A stretch of 64,000 nt of DNA, from positions 868,001 to 932,000 of the forward strand of contig JADKKO010000001.1 in NCBI GenBank assembly GCA_016720465.1, read 5' to 3'. Both the position numbers and the translations under genes were made by a program. The notes under the pieces were generated by a model, which saw nothing but the letters and a program-made list of their open reading frames with translations, had not been told where the DNA came from and ran no database searches. Below, in pieces: positions 1-7,696 of this stretch; the first letter of the stretch is position 1, and every line of letters starts with the position of its first letter. The stretch is from Holophagaceae bacterium. Lineage in GTDB: Bacteria; Acidobacteriota; Holophagae; Holophagales; Holophagaceae.

Positions 1-263
1 ATGGGTTCGCGTTCCCCGGACTGCAGCGATTTTTCATTCGCGAAGAGCACGATGAGCCTCCTGTACCCCACCAGTGCTTCGTGCAGCACAGCCAGGAGCG
101 GCTCCGCATCAGGCTTGGCCTTGGGGTGCGCTATCAGCTCCTTCAGCCGGGCCTGGGCGGTGATGGCGGGAATAACGCGGGGCCTGCTCTGCGCGATCCA
201 GCCGATGGCAATCCCTCCAAGGACAAGCACGGCAAACAGCAACAAAGCGAGTGTCTTTTTCAT
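1..263 (-). CDS. Membrane-anchored or exported hypothetical protein, 3' end outside the window
   Basis: A reading frame opens with ATG at 263 and runs off the left edge. The visible 87 residues start MKKTLALLLFAVLVLGG, a classic signal peptide or N-terminal membrane anchor, followed by a helical, charged stretch. I do not recognise the family. Another open frame on the plus strand covers the same bases but reads as low-complexity serine/alanine sequence and is rejected. The gene is divergent from the DUF4097 gene, with about 150 bases between them. The start has no strong ribosome-binding site, so the exact first codon is uncertain. Confidence 0.6.
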   Translation of the reverse strand, partial: MKKTLALLLFAVLVLGGIAIGWIAQSRPRVIPAITAQARLKELIAHPKAKPDAEPLLAVLHEALVGYRRLIVLFANEKSLQSGEREP

Positions 264-417
264 CGAGAATTCCGGTTGGGTTTGCATGAATGTCTGAAGG
301 GCCAGTCTAACGACACGCGCATCGGGTTTGTGGCTGCATCAACATTGACGGTTTATCCCCTAAACCAGGTACGAAAACTGACGTATTGCCTCCTCGAAAC
401 CCTTCCAGGAGGCATCC

Positions 418-1230
418 ATGCCCGCATTCCGCCCCGTCGCTTCCCTCATCCTGGCCCTCGCAGCCACGGCCCTGGGCGCCCAGACCTTCGTCCTCCAGCC
501 TGCCCAGGCCGCAGCTGTCACCGAGAGCCATACGGTGGCCTTGGCCAACGGCTCGAACCTCTCCATCAAGAACACCAACGGACGCATCAAGGTGGATACC
601 TGGGACCGGGCCGAAGTGGCTTTCACGGGCCAGTTCAAGCCCAGCAGCAAGGATGAGCAGGTGAAGGTGGTGTTCGAATCCAGCCCCAAGGGCCTGGAAA
701 TCCGCGGCGAATATCCCAAACACCAATCTGGATGGGGAAGCTACCGCGGCGCAGTCTGCGAGATGGAACTCAAGGTGCCCCGCAATGTGCTGGCCCATAT
801 TGACACCGTCAATGGCCGCATCACGCTGACCGGACTCGAAGCAAAAGCGGATTGTCAAACGGTCAATGGCGCCATCGAGGCCCAGGATCTGAATCATGGC
901 CTGACCGCCGAGACCGTGAACGGGGGCATCTCCCTGGACAATGTGCGCGGCGCCATCAAGGCCTCCACCACCAATGGCGGCATTTCGGGCAAGGGTTTGG
1001 ACGGAATGGGCCAAGGCATCGAGCTGTCCACGGTGAATGGAGGTCTGAACGTGACCATGGCGAAGCTGGAAGGATCATTCCGGGCCACCACGGTCAACGG
1101 CCGGGTCTCCGTCAACACCAAAGGCGCCGAACAAGTGACCGCCACGAAGCACCAGGTGGAAGCCACCTTTCCCGGCAGCAAGCAGGTCATCCGCATGAGC
1201 ACTGTGAATGGCGGGCTGGTGGTGAAGTAG
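418..1230 (+). CDS. Exported DUF4097-type beta-helix protein with repeated TVNG motifs
   Basis: The start is well fixed by AGGAGG a few bases upstream of ATG. Residues 1-21 form a signal peptide ending around ALGAQ, so the 270-residue protein is exported. From about residue 105 to the end, short strands repeat with the signature (T/S)(V/T)NG at intervals of roughly 20 residues: DTVNG, QTVNG, ETVNG, TTNGG, STVNG, TTVNG, STVNG. This is the hallmark of the DUF4097 putative-adhesin fold, a right-handed beta solenoid. Function is unknown in the family; many members sit beside anti-sigma or stress genes, but the neighbours here are a divergent exported protein and a tRNA. No cysteine-ladder or anchor is visible, so it could be periplasmic or surface-bound. 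Confidence 0.85.
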   Translation: MPAFRPVASLILALAATALGAQTFVLQPAQAAAVTESHTVALANGSNLSIKNTNGRIKVDTWDRAEVAFTGQFKPSSKDEQVKVVFESSPKGLEIRGEYPKHQSGWGSYRGAVCEMELKVPRNVLAHIDTVNGRITLTGLEAKADCQTVNGAIEAQDLNHGLTAETVNGGISLDNVRGAIKASTTNGGISGKGLDGMGQGIELSTVNGGLNVTMAKLEGSFRATTVNGRVSVNTKGAEQVTATKHQVEATFPGSKQVIRMSTVNGGLVVK

Positions 1231-1242
1231 GGGCCACGACAC

Positions 1243-1568
1243 CCTCGATTCGAGTCCGACCACCTGGTTCAAAGCCTCTTTTGAGCACCTCTATCTACTC
1301 GGTCGTGAAAAACCCCACGTGGGTTCCCGACTTCGCAGAGTGCTTTGTGCACTCTGCTTCGTCACCCCACGGGGGTTTTGGTGCCGGTGGCCGGACTCCG
1401 GTGCCCGCCGCGTGGCTGGCTGCGCACGGGAATCCCCTTCGGGGACCGACTGCGGACGCATGCGTCCTCCGTCTTTCCTTACCTGCACGCCATCCTCGAT
1501 TCGAGTCCGACCACCTATTTCAAAGGCCCCGGATGGGGCCTTCATTCTTGGTGCCGGTGGCCGGACTC
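1243..1568. repeat. Duplicated tRNA-Leu 3'-flank modules
   Basis: Two sequence blocks each occur twice in this 325-base gap. Block A (23 identical bases, CCTCGATTCGAGTCCGACCA and three more) is at 1243-1265 and 1494-1516; after two differing bases the next seven also match. Block B (21 identical bases beginning TTGGTGCCGGTGG) is at 1378-1398 and 1548-1568; the second copy is the 3' end of the tRNA-Leu gene including its CCA. The order A-B is kept in both modules, so this looks like a tandem duplication of the tRNA 3' region that later diverged, or a scar left by integration at a tRNA. No integrase is in the window. Confidence 0.75.
1519..1542 (-). terminator. Intrinsic terminator of the tRNA-Leu gene
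   Basis: Read on the minus strand, GGCCCC-ATCC-GGGGCC followed by TTTG forms a six-pair GC stem with a four-base loop directly downstream of the encoded CCA of tRNA-Leu. The T run is short, so termination may be modest. Confidence 0.6.
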
Positions 1569-1636
1569 GAACCGGCACTAGGGGTCGCCTAACAAGATTT
1601 TGAGTCTAGCGCGTCTACCAATTTCGCCACACCGGC
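1549..1636 (-). tRNA. tRNA-Leu, anticodon CAA
   Basis: The minus strand folds as a class II tRNA. The seven-base acceptor stem GCCGGTG pairs with CACCGGC, the discriminator is A and CCA is encoded at 1551-1549. The D-arm reads AAATTGGTAGACGCG, the anticodon loop CTCAAAA gives CAA, a variable arm follows, and the T arm contains GGTTCGAGTCC. The second pair of the anticodon stem is a T-T mismatch as I read it. A leucine identity is supported by the long variable arm and the A discriminator. Confidence 0.93.
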
Positions 1637-1708
1637 ATGGGGCTAGGATACCGGGCTGGCGCGGGTTTTCAAAGGGGATGATTCAACCACCGCCCATTGC
1701 CCGCATCC

Positions 1709-3421
1709 TTAAAGCGCCGTCAACGGTATCCGCCTGCCCTGCCCGAAGGCCTTGGGGCTCACTTTCAGATTGAAGGGAAGCTGCCGGCGCTTGAACTCTG
1801 TGCGGCGCAAGAGGCCCAGGATGCGCGGCAGGGCTTTTCGGGCGGACTCCAGGTCGGCGCCCTCCATCAACAATGCGAGATCGTCCGCGAGGCCTTCCTC
1901 AGGTCGCTGCGCCTCGATCACCGCGCCCAGGATGGCATCAAGCACGGCGTAGGGCGCGAGGCTCGCCTCGTCGGTCTGGCCAGGGCGTAGCTCGGCGGTG
2001 GGAACTCTGCTGAGGATGCCCGGCGTGATGGCGTCTCCCAGTTCACGCGCCAGCCCGTAGACGCGGGCCTTCAGGCAATCGCCAAGGATGGCAAAGGCGC
2101 CGATGCCATCCCCGTACAGCGTGAAGTAGCCCGTGGCAGCTTCGCTCTTGTTGCCCGTGTTGAGCACCGCGACCCGCGGGGTGCCCAGCAGTGTGTGGAC
2201 CTCGGGTTCCGAGGTGAGGGCCATGAGCAGCATGGCCCGGGCCCGGCTCTGCAGGTTCTCGTCGGTGATCGTAAACGCGCGGTCCGGAAAGGCGCCTTTC
2301 ATGGCTGCGGCTGCTCCAGCAAAAGGCGTGTCCGCATCGAGGCAGATGAACTTGATCCCCAGGCGGTCGGCCTGGTCCTTCGCCAGGCTCAGGCTTTCGC
2401 CGCTGGAATACGCCGTCGGCAAAGCCACGCCCAGGACGCGGTCCGGCCCAAGAGCATCCACTGCGACCGCTGCCACCACCGAGCTGTCGATGCCGCCGGA
2501 AAGGCCGATGACCACTGCTTCCAAGCCCTGCTTGGCCAAGTTGTCCCGCAAACCCAGGTGAAGGGCATCGCGCAGCCATGGGCCCTCCTCCGGACTGGCG
2601 GGCCAGGATGACCCGGCCGCCTCGGTATCCACCCACACGATGCCTTCGGTGAATCGCCGCCCGCCCTGCCAGGTCCCGTCCGGCTGCGCCAGACAGGAGC
2701 CGCCGTCGAAGAGTAGCCAACTCTCGGCACCCACCCGGTCCGCGTAGACCAGGGGCATGCCGTGGGTCTTCGCGAGACCCTGGATCAAGGTCTTCCGCTG
2801 CTGCTCCTTCGATGCGATGGCCCAGGGCGCGGTCCTGCCGGCCGGGAGCCAGGAGCCGAGCATCGTCGGGCTGGCGGAGGCGTTCAGCAGCAGGGTGGCG
2901 CCCGCCCCGGCGAGATCAGCGATGGGATCGCAGGCGTAATGGACCGCGGCGCCGCTGAAGTTGCGGTCGGCCCACAGGTCCTCGCAGATGGACAGGCCGA
3001 TGCGGTGGCCGAGATGCTCGATGAGCTTCGGCAGTTCCGGTGAAGGCTCGAACCACCTGTGTTCCTCGAACACGTCGTAACTGGGCAGCAGCCGTTTCCG
3101 GACGACCTGGCGGATGGCGCCGTCCTGGCACCACCACAATTCATTGAACAGGCGGCCGGTGGGGCTCGGGCTGAAGGTCCCGAGGACCAGAGGCACCGTC
3201 CCGCTGAGGTTCGCCAATCGCCTGGATGCTTCGGCCACCCGGGTCCGCAGGCCGGCTTCCCACATCCGGTCCTCGGCCAGGTACCCGGCCATCGCCAATT
3301 CCGGCGTCACCACCAGCTCGGCGCCTTCCGCCACGGCCTTGGCGTAGGCCGCTTCGATCCCCGCACCGTTCGTGGCCGGATCGCCGAGCCGCTGATTCAG
3401 TTGGAGCAGAGCGATTCGCAT
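1709..3421 (-). CDS. nadE: Glutamine-dependent NAD+ synthetase
   Basis: This 570-residue protein makes NAD+ from nicotinic acid adenine dinucleotide, ATP and glutamine in the cytosol. Residues 1-270 are a nitrilase-type glutaminase with the expected triad: Glu42 in TPELAMAGY, Lys110 in RKRLLPSYDVFEE and Cys147 in LSICEDLW. Residues 290-570 are the synthetase half, with the PP-loop SGGIDSS at 309-315 and the conserved FTLYGDG and NTGNKSEAATGY segments. Domain order and length fit the fused, ammonia-channelling form rather than the short ammonia-dependent enzyme. It lies downstream of the sensor kinase gene in the same direction, separated by about 110 bases that contain an inverted repeat, so co-transcription is unclear. 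Confidence 0.97.
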   Translation of the reverse strand: MRIALLQLNQRLGDPATNGAGIEAAYAKAVAEGAELVVTPELAMAGYLAEDRMWEAGLRTRVAEASRRLANLSGTVPLVLGTFSPSPTGRLFNELWWCQDGAIRQVVRKRLLPSYDVFEEHRWFEPSPELPKLIEHLGHRIGLSICEDLWADRNFSGAAVHYACDPIADLAGAGATLLLNASASPTMLGSWLPAGRTAPWAIASKEQQRKTLIQGLAKTHGMPLVYADRVGAESWLLFDGGSCLAQPDGTWQGGRRFTEGIVWVDTEAAGSSWPASPEEGPWLRDALHLGLRDNLAKQGLEAVVIGLSGGIDSSVVAAVAVDALGPDRVLGVALPTAYSSGESLSLAKDQADRLGIKFICLDADTPFAGAAAAMKGAFPDRAFTITDENLQSRARAMLLMALTSEPEVHTLLGTPRVAVLNTGNKSEAATGYFTLYGDGIGAFAILGDCLKARVYGLARELGDAITPGILSRVPTAELRPGQTDEASLAPYAVLDAILGAVIEAQRPEEGLADDLALLMEGADLESARKALPRILGLLRRTEFKRRQLPFNLKVSPKAFGQGRRIPLTAL

Positions 3422-3432
3422 GCATCTAGGTT

Positions 3433-3525
3433 ATGAGGTCTGAGGCACGAGGGATGAGGTAAATAAGGCCCGCTCGATCGGCGCGGCCAAGATTGGACCT
3501 CATCCCTTGCGCCTCATGCCTCAGA
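3433..3525. repeat. Intergenic inverted array of GATGAGG/CCTCATG-type units
   Basis: The left arm (3433-3460) reads TGAGGTCTGAGGCACGAGGG then ATGAGGT. The right arm (3497-3525) is its reverse complement, apart from a five-base insertion and small changes. The unit is a degenerate 7-9-mer around TGAGGC. The structure sits between the sensor kinase and nadE and could fold as a hairpin of more than 20 pairs. It has the same architecture as the arrays at 9.0, 29.4, 44.0, 46.4 and 52.3 kb. Confidence 0.7.
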
Positions 3526-3531
3526 TCCGGC

Positions 3532-4683
3532 TCACCACCAGATCTCCACCCGGGTGCCGCCTTCTTCGCGCTTTTCGAACCGCAGATCCGCGCCCTGGGC
3601 GTTGATCCACTTCAAGGCGAGTGGCAGTCCGAGGCCGGTGCCGTCGGGGCGGCCGCTTTCGAAGGGCCGCAGCATCCGCAGCAAGGTGTCCTCGCCCAGA
3701 CCAACTCCCTGGTCGAGGATCTGGATGCGGGCGTCTTCCACCACCACGCGGATCTCGCCGCCCCGGGGCGTGGCCTGGCAGGCGTTCTCCAGGAGATTCA
3801 GCAGCGCCTGATGCAGGAGCATCGGATCCGCCATGGCGAGTCCCTGGCCTTCCAGCTTCAAGACGCGGCCATGGCTGAGGGGCCGTTTTTCGATCTCTGT
3901 GATGACGGCGCCAGCCACTTCTTCCAGCCTCGTTTCCGAGTACTCGGGCTCCAGCGGCTTGGCCCATTGCAGGAATTTCTGGATGACCCGTTCCAGTTCG
4001 TCGACTTCATCCAGCAGGTCTTTGGAAACGTCCACATGGCCCGCGCGATAGAGCAACTGGCCGTGGCCCTTGAGCACCGCGAGGCCGTTCTTCAACTGGT
4101 GGGCCACGCCGGCGGTCATCTCGCCCAATTCGGCGAAGCGCTCCCGCAATTGGCGGCGGCGGTCCTCGGCCTCCTGCTCGGTGATGTCTTCGAAGGAAAG
4201 CAGTGCGCCCACCTGGTCCGGAGCCGCGATCCGCCGTAGCCGCCAGCGCTTAAGGGCCCCCTGGGCATTGGAACCCTCGCAACGCCAGCCCGGGCCCGGG
4301 TCCCCGTGAAGGCCTTCCAACAGCCACGGGAATGGCTCCAGCACGAAGGCGGCATCCAGGCCCACCACGCCGGGCTTCACGCCCAGCAGTTCGCGGCCCA
4401 TGGAATTGAGCGCCGCCACCTGGTTCTTATGGTCCACCCACAGCAGCCCGAACGGCAGCGCATCCACCAATTTTTCATGGACCGTGCGCAATTGCCCCAG
4501 GGTCGCCGCCAATTCGCCCCGCTCGTGGAGGCTCCGGCTCACGGCACCCAGCACCAGCAGCTCGGGATCTTCCTTGGGCGAGCGGCGGTTGCGGAAGACG
4601 CGGATGCCGAAAATCGCCGCGCCGAACAGCAGCATCCCCACCGGGATGGCCATGGCGATGAGCGAGTCAGCGGGAAGTTTCAT
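3532..4683 (-). CDS. Membrane-anchored sensor histidine kinase (PAS domain)
   Basis: The 383-residue protein has one N-terminal membrane helix (about residues 8-30), a short linker helix, a PAS-like domain (about 70-170, ending in FEDITEQE), a dimerisation/phosphoacceptor helix and a catalytic ATPase domain. The H-box is AHQLKNGLAVLKGH with phosphoacceptor His195. The N-box is LLENACQA and the G-boxes are LDQGVGLGE and GTGLGLPL, so the kinase looks intact. AGGA precedes the ATG. No response regulator is adjacent, so it is an orphan kinase whose partner must be elsewhere. The sequence resembles NtrB-like and AtoS-like kinases that work with sigma-54 activators, but the ligand cannot be read. 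Confidence 0.93.
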   Translation of the reverse strand: MKLPADSLIAMAIPVGMLLFGAAIFGIRVFRNRRSPKEDPELLVLGAVSRSLHERGELAATLGQLRTVHEKLVDALPFGLLWVDHKNQVAALNSMGRELLGVKPGVVGLDAAFVLEPFPWLLEGLHGDPGPGWRCEGSNAQGALKRWRLRRIAAPDQVGALLSFEDITEQEAEDRRRQLRERFAELGEMTAGVAHQLKNGLAVLKGHGQLLYRAGHVDVSKDLLDEVDELERVIQKFLQWAKPLEPEYSETRLEEVAGAVITEIEKRPLSHGRVLKLEGQGLAMADPMLLHQALLNLLENACQATPRGGEIRVVVEDARIQILDQGVGLGEDTLLRMLRPFESGRPDGTGLGLPLALKWINAQGADLRFEKREEGGTRVEIWW

Positions 4684-4714
4684 GGAATTCCTGCCCTCAG
4701 ATTACGCTTGTTCC

Positions 4715-5539
4715 ATGGATCAGCATCCCATCTACATCCTGTCCGGGGGTTCCGGCGAAACCGCCATGCGCATGGTGGCCGCCGCGCTCACGCAGTTCCA
4801 CTCCGGCGATGTCTCGGTCCTGCGGCGTTTCCAGAACGTCTACACCCAGGAGGACATCGAGCGGATCCTGCAATTGGCCGCGGAAAAGCGGGCTGTGATC
4901 GTCCACACCATCGTGAGCCGGGAGCAGCGCATCTTCCTCGACCGGCGCTGCGCGGACCTGCGGCTCACCCAGGTGGATCTCTTCGGGGACCTGCTCAACA
5001 CCCTGGGACTCTACTTGCGGGAGAGCCCCGACGAACGCCCGGGCCTGTTCCACGCGGTGGGCGACCGCTATTTCAAGCGCATCGAAGCCATCGAATTCGC
5101 CTTGAAGTACGACGACGGCGCCGACCTTTCGGGCATCGCCACCGCGGACATCGTGCTGGTGGGCCTTTCCCGCACCAGCAAGACACCCCTTTCCATGTAT
5201 CTCGCCATGGAGGGCTACCGGGTCATGAACGTGCCCCTGGTGCCCGGCGTGCCTGTCTCGCCGGACCTGGACAAGATCCCCCAGGGCCGCATCGTGGGTC
5301 TCACCATCCAGCCTGACCGGCTGCAGGAGATCCGACTGAACCGCCTGTCGCGGCTTGGCGCGGGCGGGTTCGCGGACAAGTACAGCGACATGGGGCACAT
5401 CCTGGAAGAACTCACCTACGCCGAGGGCGTCTTCAGGCAGCACCGCCGCTGGCCGCTCATCGATGTGACGGGGAAGAGCATCGAAGAGACCGCGGGCCTC
5501 GTGCTGGACCGCGTCTTCGGCAAGGAGAGGGCGGTATGA
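4715..5539 (+). CDS. ppsR: Pyruvate,phosphate dikinase / PEP synthase regulatory protein (DUF299)
   Basis: The 274-residue protein belongs to the bifunctional kinase/pyrophosphorylase family that inactivates PPDK or PEP synthase by ADP-dependent threonine phosphorylation and reactivates it by phosphorolysis. Visible hallmarks are the N-terminal ILSGGSGETA, the P-loop-like GLSRTSKTPLS (about residues 152-162), and the downstream MNVPLVPGVPV and GLTIQP segments. The start at 4715 is taken because the conserved family N-terminus begins there; the frame is open further upstream inside the divergent kinase gene. The target enzyme is not in this window. The last four bases overlap the egtB start, so the two are translated from one message. 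Confidence 0.93.
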   Translation: MDQHPIYILSGGSGETAMRMVAAALTQFHSGDVSVLRRFQNVYTQEDIERILQLAAEKRAVIVHTIVSREQRIFLDRRCADLRLTQVDLFGDLLNTLGLYLRESPDERPGLFHAVGDRYFKRIEAIEFALKYDDGADLSGIATADIVLVGLSRTSKTPLSMYLAMEGYRVMNVPLVPGVPVSPDLDKIPQGRIVGLTIQPDRLQEIRLNRLSRLGAGGFADKYSDMGHILEELTYAEGVFRQHRRWPLIDVTGKSIEETAGLVLDRVFGKERAV

Positions 5540-6696
5540 GCGGAGCTCTCCCGCGGTACCTGGCCGTCCGCGGAAAGACCACGGAGCTGTCCGCGCCCCT
5601 CACGCCCGAAGACCAGGTGGTCCAGGCCATGCCCGACGCCAGCCCGACCAAGTGGCATCTGGCGCACACCACCTGGTTCTTCGAGACCTTCATTCTCGTT
5701 CCCGGTTTGCGGGACTACCGCCTCTTCGATCCCGCCTACGGCTTCCTCTTCAACAGCTACTACAACGCCATCGGCCAGCGCCAGCCGCGAAACCAGCGCG
5801 GCCTCCTGACGCGGCCCGGACTTCAGGAAATCCTCGCCTACCGGCGCCATGTGGATGCGGCCATGGAGGCCTTTCTACAAACTTCGCCCGGCCCGGACCC
5901 GGCACTCCTGGAGCTGGGCCTGAACCACGAGCAGCAGCACCAGGAGCTGATCCTCACCGACATCAAATACCTGCTGGGATCCCAGCCCCTCAAGCCCGCC
6001 TACCGCCCTGCCCCGACGAGCGCGCCGACCCCGGCGCCACCGTCGAAGTGGATCGCCTTCGACGAAGGCCTGCGCGCCATCGGCCATGGCGGGAAACAAT
6101 TCGCCTTCGACAACGAGGGGCCACGCCACAAAGTTTTCGTGAACGCATTCGAACTCGCCTCGAGGCCCGTCAGCAGCGGGGAGTATCTCGAGTTCATGCA
6201 TGATGGCGGCTATGCGAAACCCGAGCTGTGGCTTTCGGACGGCTGGGACGCCGTCCGCGCCCAGCGCTGGGATGCGCCGCTGCACTGGCGGAAATCCGAA
6301 GAGGGTTGGAAGGTCTTCACCCTCCAGGGAGAGCAGGAGCTGGATCCTGGGAGGCCGGTCTGCCATCTGAGCCATTACGAAGCGGATGCCTATGCACGAT
6401 GGGCCGGCGCGCGGCTGCCCACGGAATTCGAATGGGAGGCCGCGTCGGGCCATCCAGCCCCCGCACAAACTTCCGGCGATGTGTGGGAGTGGACCGCCAG
6501 CGCCTACCTGCCCTACCCGGGCTTCCGGATCGCGGAAGGCGCCGTGGGCGAATACAACGGCAAGTTCATGAGCGGCCAGATGGTGCTGCGGGGCGGCAGC
6601 GTCGCCACGCCTCCGGGCCACATCCGCCCCACCTATCGGAATTTTTTCCCGCCTTCCGCGCGGTGGCAGTTCTCAGGATTGCGGTTGGCGCGGTAG
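5536..6696 (+). CDS. egtB: Ergothioneine biosynthesis sulfoxide synthase EgtB
   Basis: EgtB is a non-haem iron enzyme that joins hercynine to a thiol donor with O2 to give a sulfoxide intermediate of ergothioneine. Residues 15-150 are the DinB-like part with the iron ligand candidates in WHLAHTTWFFE (His41/His44) and in HEQQHQE (His131, His135). Residues 165-386 are the FGE-sulfatase (C-type lectin-like) part, ending in VLRGGS, RPTYRNFF and FSGLRLAR. At 386 residues it is compact, like the acidobacterial EgtB class that is known to accept cysteine directly; that substrate assignment is inference. It overlaps ppsR by four bases and egtD follows after 33 bases. Confidence 0.95.
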   Translation: MSGALPRYLAVRGKTTELSAPLTPEDQVVQAMPDASPTKWHLAHTTWFFETFILVPGLRDYRLFDPAYGFLFNSYYNAIGQRQPRNQRGLLTRPGLQEILAYRRHVDAAMEAFLQTSPGPDPALLELGLNHEQQHQELILTDIKYLLGSQPLKPAYRPAPTSAPTPAPPSKWIAFDEGLRAIGHGGKQFAFDNEGPRHKVFVNAFELASRPVSSGEYLEFMHDGGYAKPELWLSDGWDAVRAQRWDAPLHWRKSEEGWKVFTLQGEQELDPGRPVCHLSHYEADAYARWAGARLPTEFEWEAASGHPAPAQTSGDVWEWTASAYLPYPGFRIAEGAVGEYNGKFMSGQMVLRGGSVATPPGHIRPTYRNFFPPSARWQFSGLRLAR

Positions 6697-6729
6697 ACGG
6701 AAATGACGCCACCCGTCTAGCCTGATCCG

Positions 6730-7677
6730 ATGCCCGCATCCCGCATCGCCCCTGCCCTGATGGATGAAGTCCGGACTGGCCTTCTTTCCGTTCCCAAGCG
6801 CCTGCCGCCGACGCTCTTCTACGACGCGGAAGGATCGGCCCTCTTCGACCAGATCACCGGACTGGCCGAGTATTACCCCACGCGGACTGAGCGCGGGATC
6901 CTGGAACGGCATGCGGCGGACATGCTCCAGGCGGCCGGGACGGACCTCGAGGTGGTCGAACTGGGCTCCGGCAGTTCCGTGAAAACGCACCTGCTTCTGA
7001 AGGCGCTCCTGGAACGCCAGGGACACGGCGCCTACGCCCCCATCGACGTGAGCGACTCGGCCCTGGAGCAGGCCAGATCCGCTTTGGCCGCAAGCTTTCC
7101 TCCGCTCGAGGTGCGGCCTGTCCATGGAGATTATCTGGATGGCCTGACCTCGCTGGAACGGCGTGGGACGCGGCGCCTGGTGCTGTTCCTGGGTTCCACC
7201 ATCGGCAATTTCGATCCAGCACACGCCACGGAATTTTTACGATCCGTGCGGGAAGCCCTCCAGCCCGGGGATGCGCTGCTCATCGGTATGGACCTCGTCA
7301 AGGCGCCCTCCATCCTCGTTCCCGCCTACGACGACGGCCTTGGCGTCACCGCCAGGTTCAACCTGAACCTGCTGGCCAGGCTCAACCGCGAATGGGGCGC
7401 GGATTTCAGGTTGGACGCCTTCCGCCACATCGCGCTATGGAACGGGGCCGAGTCGCGCATGGAGATGCACCTGCAAAGCCGGGCCCGGCAATCCGTCTGC
7501 ATACGCGCCCTGGACCTGGAGATCAGCCTGGAGGAGGGTGAACGCATCCATACCGAGAACAGCTACAAGTACCGGCCGGGCATGGGCGAAGCCATTCTCG
7601 GCGACGCAGGCTGGGCGCTGGAACGCACCTGGACAGACGATCAGAGGTGGTTCGCCCTGCATCTCGCCCGGTGCTGA
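6730..7677 (+). CDS. egtD: L-histidine N-alpha-methyltransferase EgtD
   Basis: EgtD trimethylates histidine with S-adenosylmethionine to form hercynine, the substrate of EgtB. The 315 residues show the family N-terminus LPPTLFYDAEGSALFD followed by TGLAEYYPTRTE. The SAM-binding loop is VVELGSGSSVKT, LFLGSTIGNF is conserved, and the C-terminal ENSYKY lies near the imidazole-binding region. With egtB it forms a complete two-enzyme core; no egtA, egtC or egtE is nearby, so C-S lyase activity must come from elsewhere or be spontaneous. The start ATG has only a weak ribosome site, consistent with translational coupling. It converges on the AmpG-like gene 20 bases away. Confidence 0.95.
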   Translation: MPASRIAPALMDEVRTGLLSVPKRLPPTLFYDAEGSALFDQITGLAEYYPTRTERGILERHAADMLQAAGTDLEVVELGSGSSVKTHLLLKALLERQGHGAYAPIDVSDSALEQARSALAASFPPLEVRPVHGDYLDGLTSLERRGTRRLVLFLGSTIGNFDPAHATEFLRSVREALQPGDALLIGMDLVKAPSILVPAYDDGLGVTARFNLNLLARLNREWGADFRLDAFRHIALWNGAESRMEMHLQSRARQSVCIRALDLEISLEEGERIHTENSYKYRPGMGEAILGDAGWALERTWTDDQRWFALHLARC

Positions 7678-7696
7678 AACGCCATTTGCGCCGGCG

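Noticed and set aside
852..1592. Long plus-strand open frame across the end of the DUF4097 gene and the tRNA region
   Set aside because: It is an alternative frame of the DUF4097 gene, with His/Arg/Gly-rich sequence, and it runs into the antisense of tRNA-Leu.
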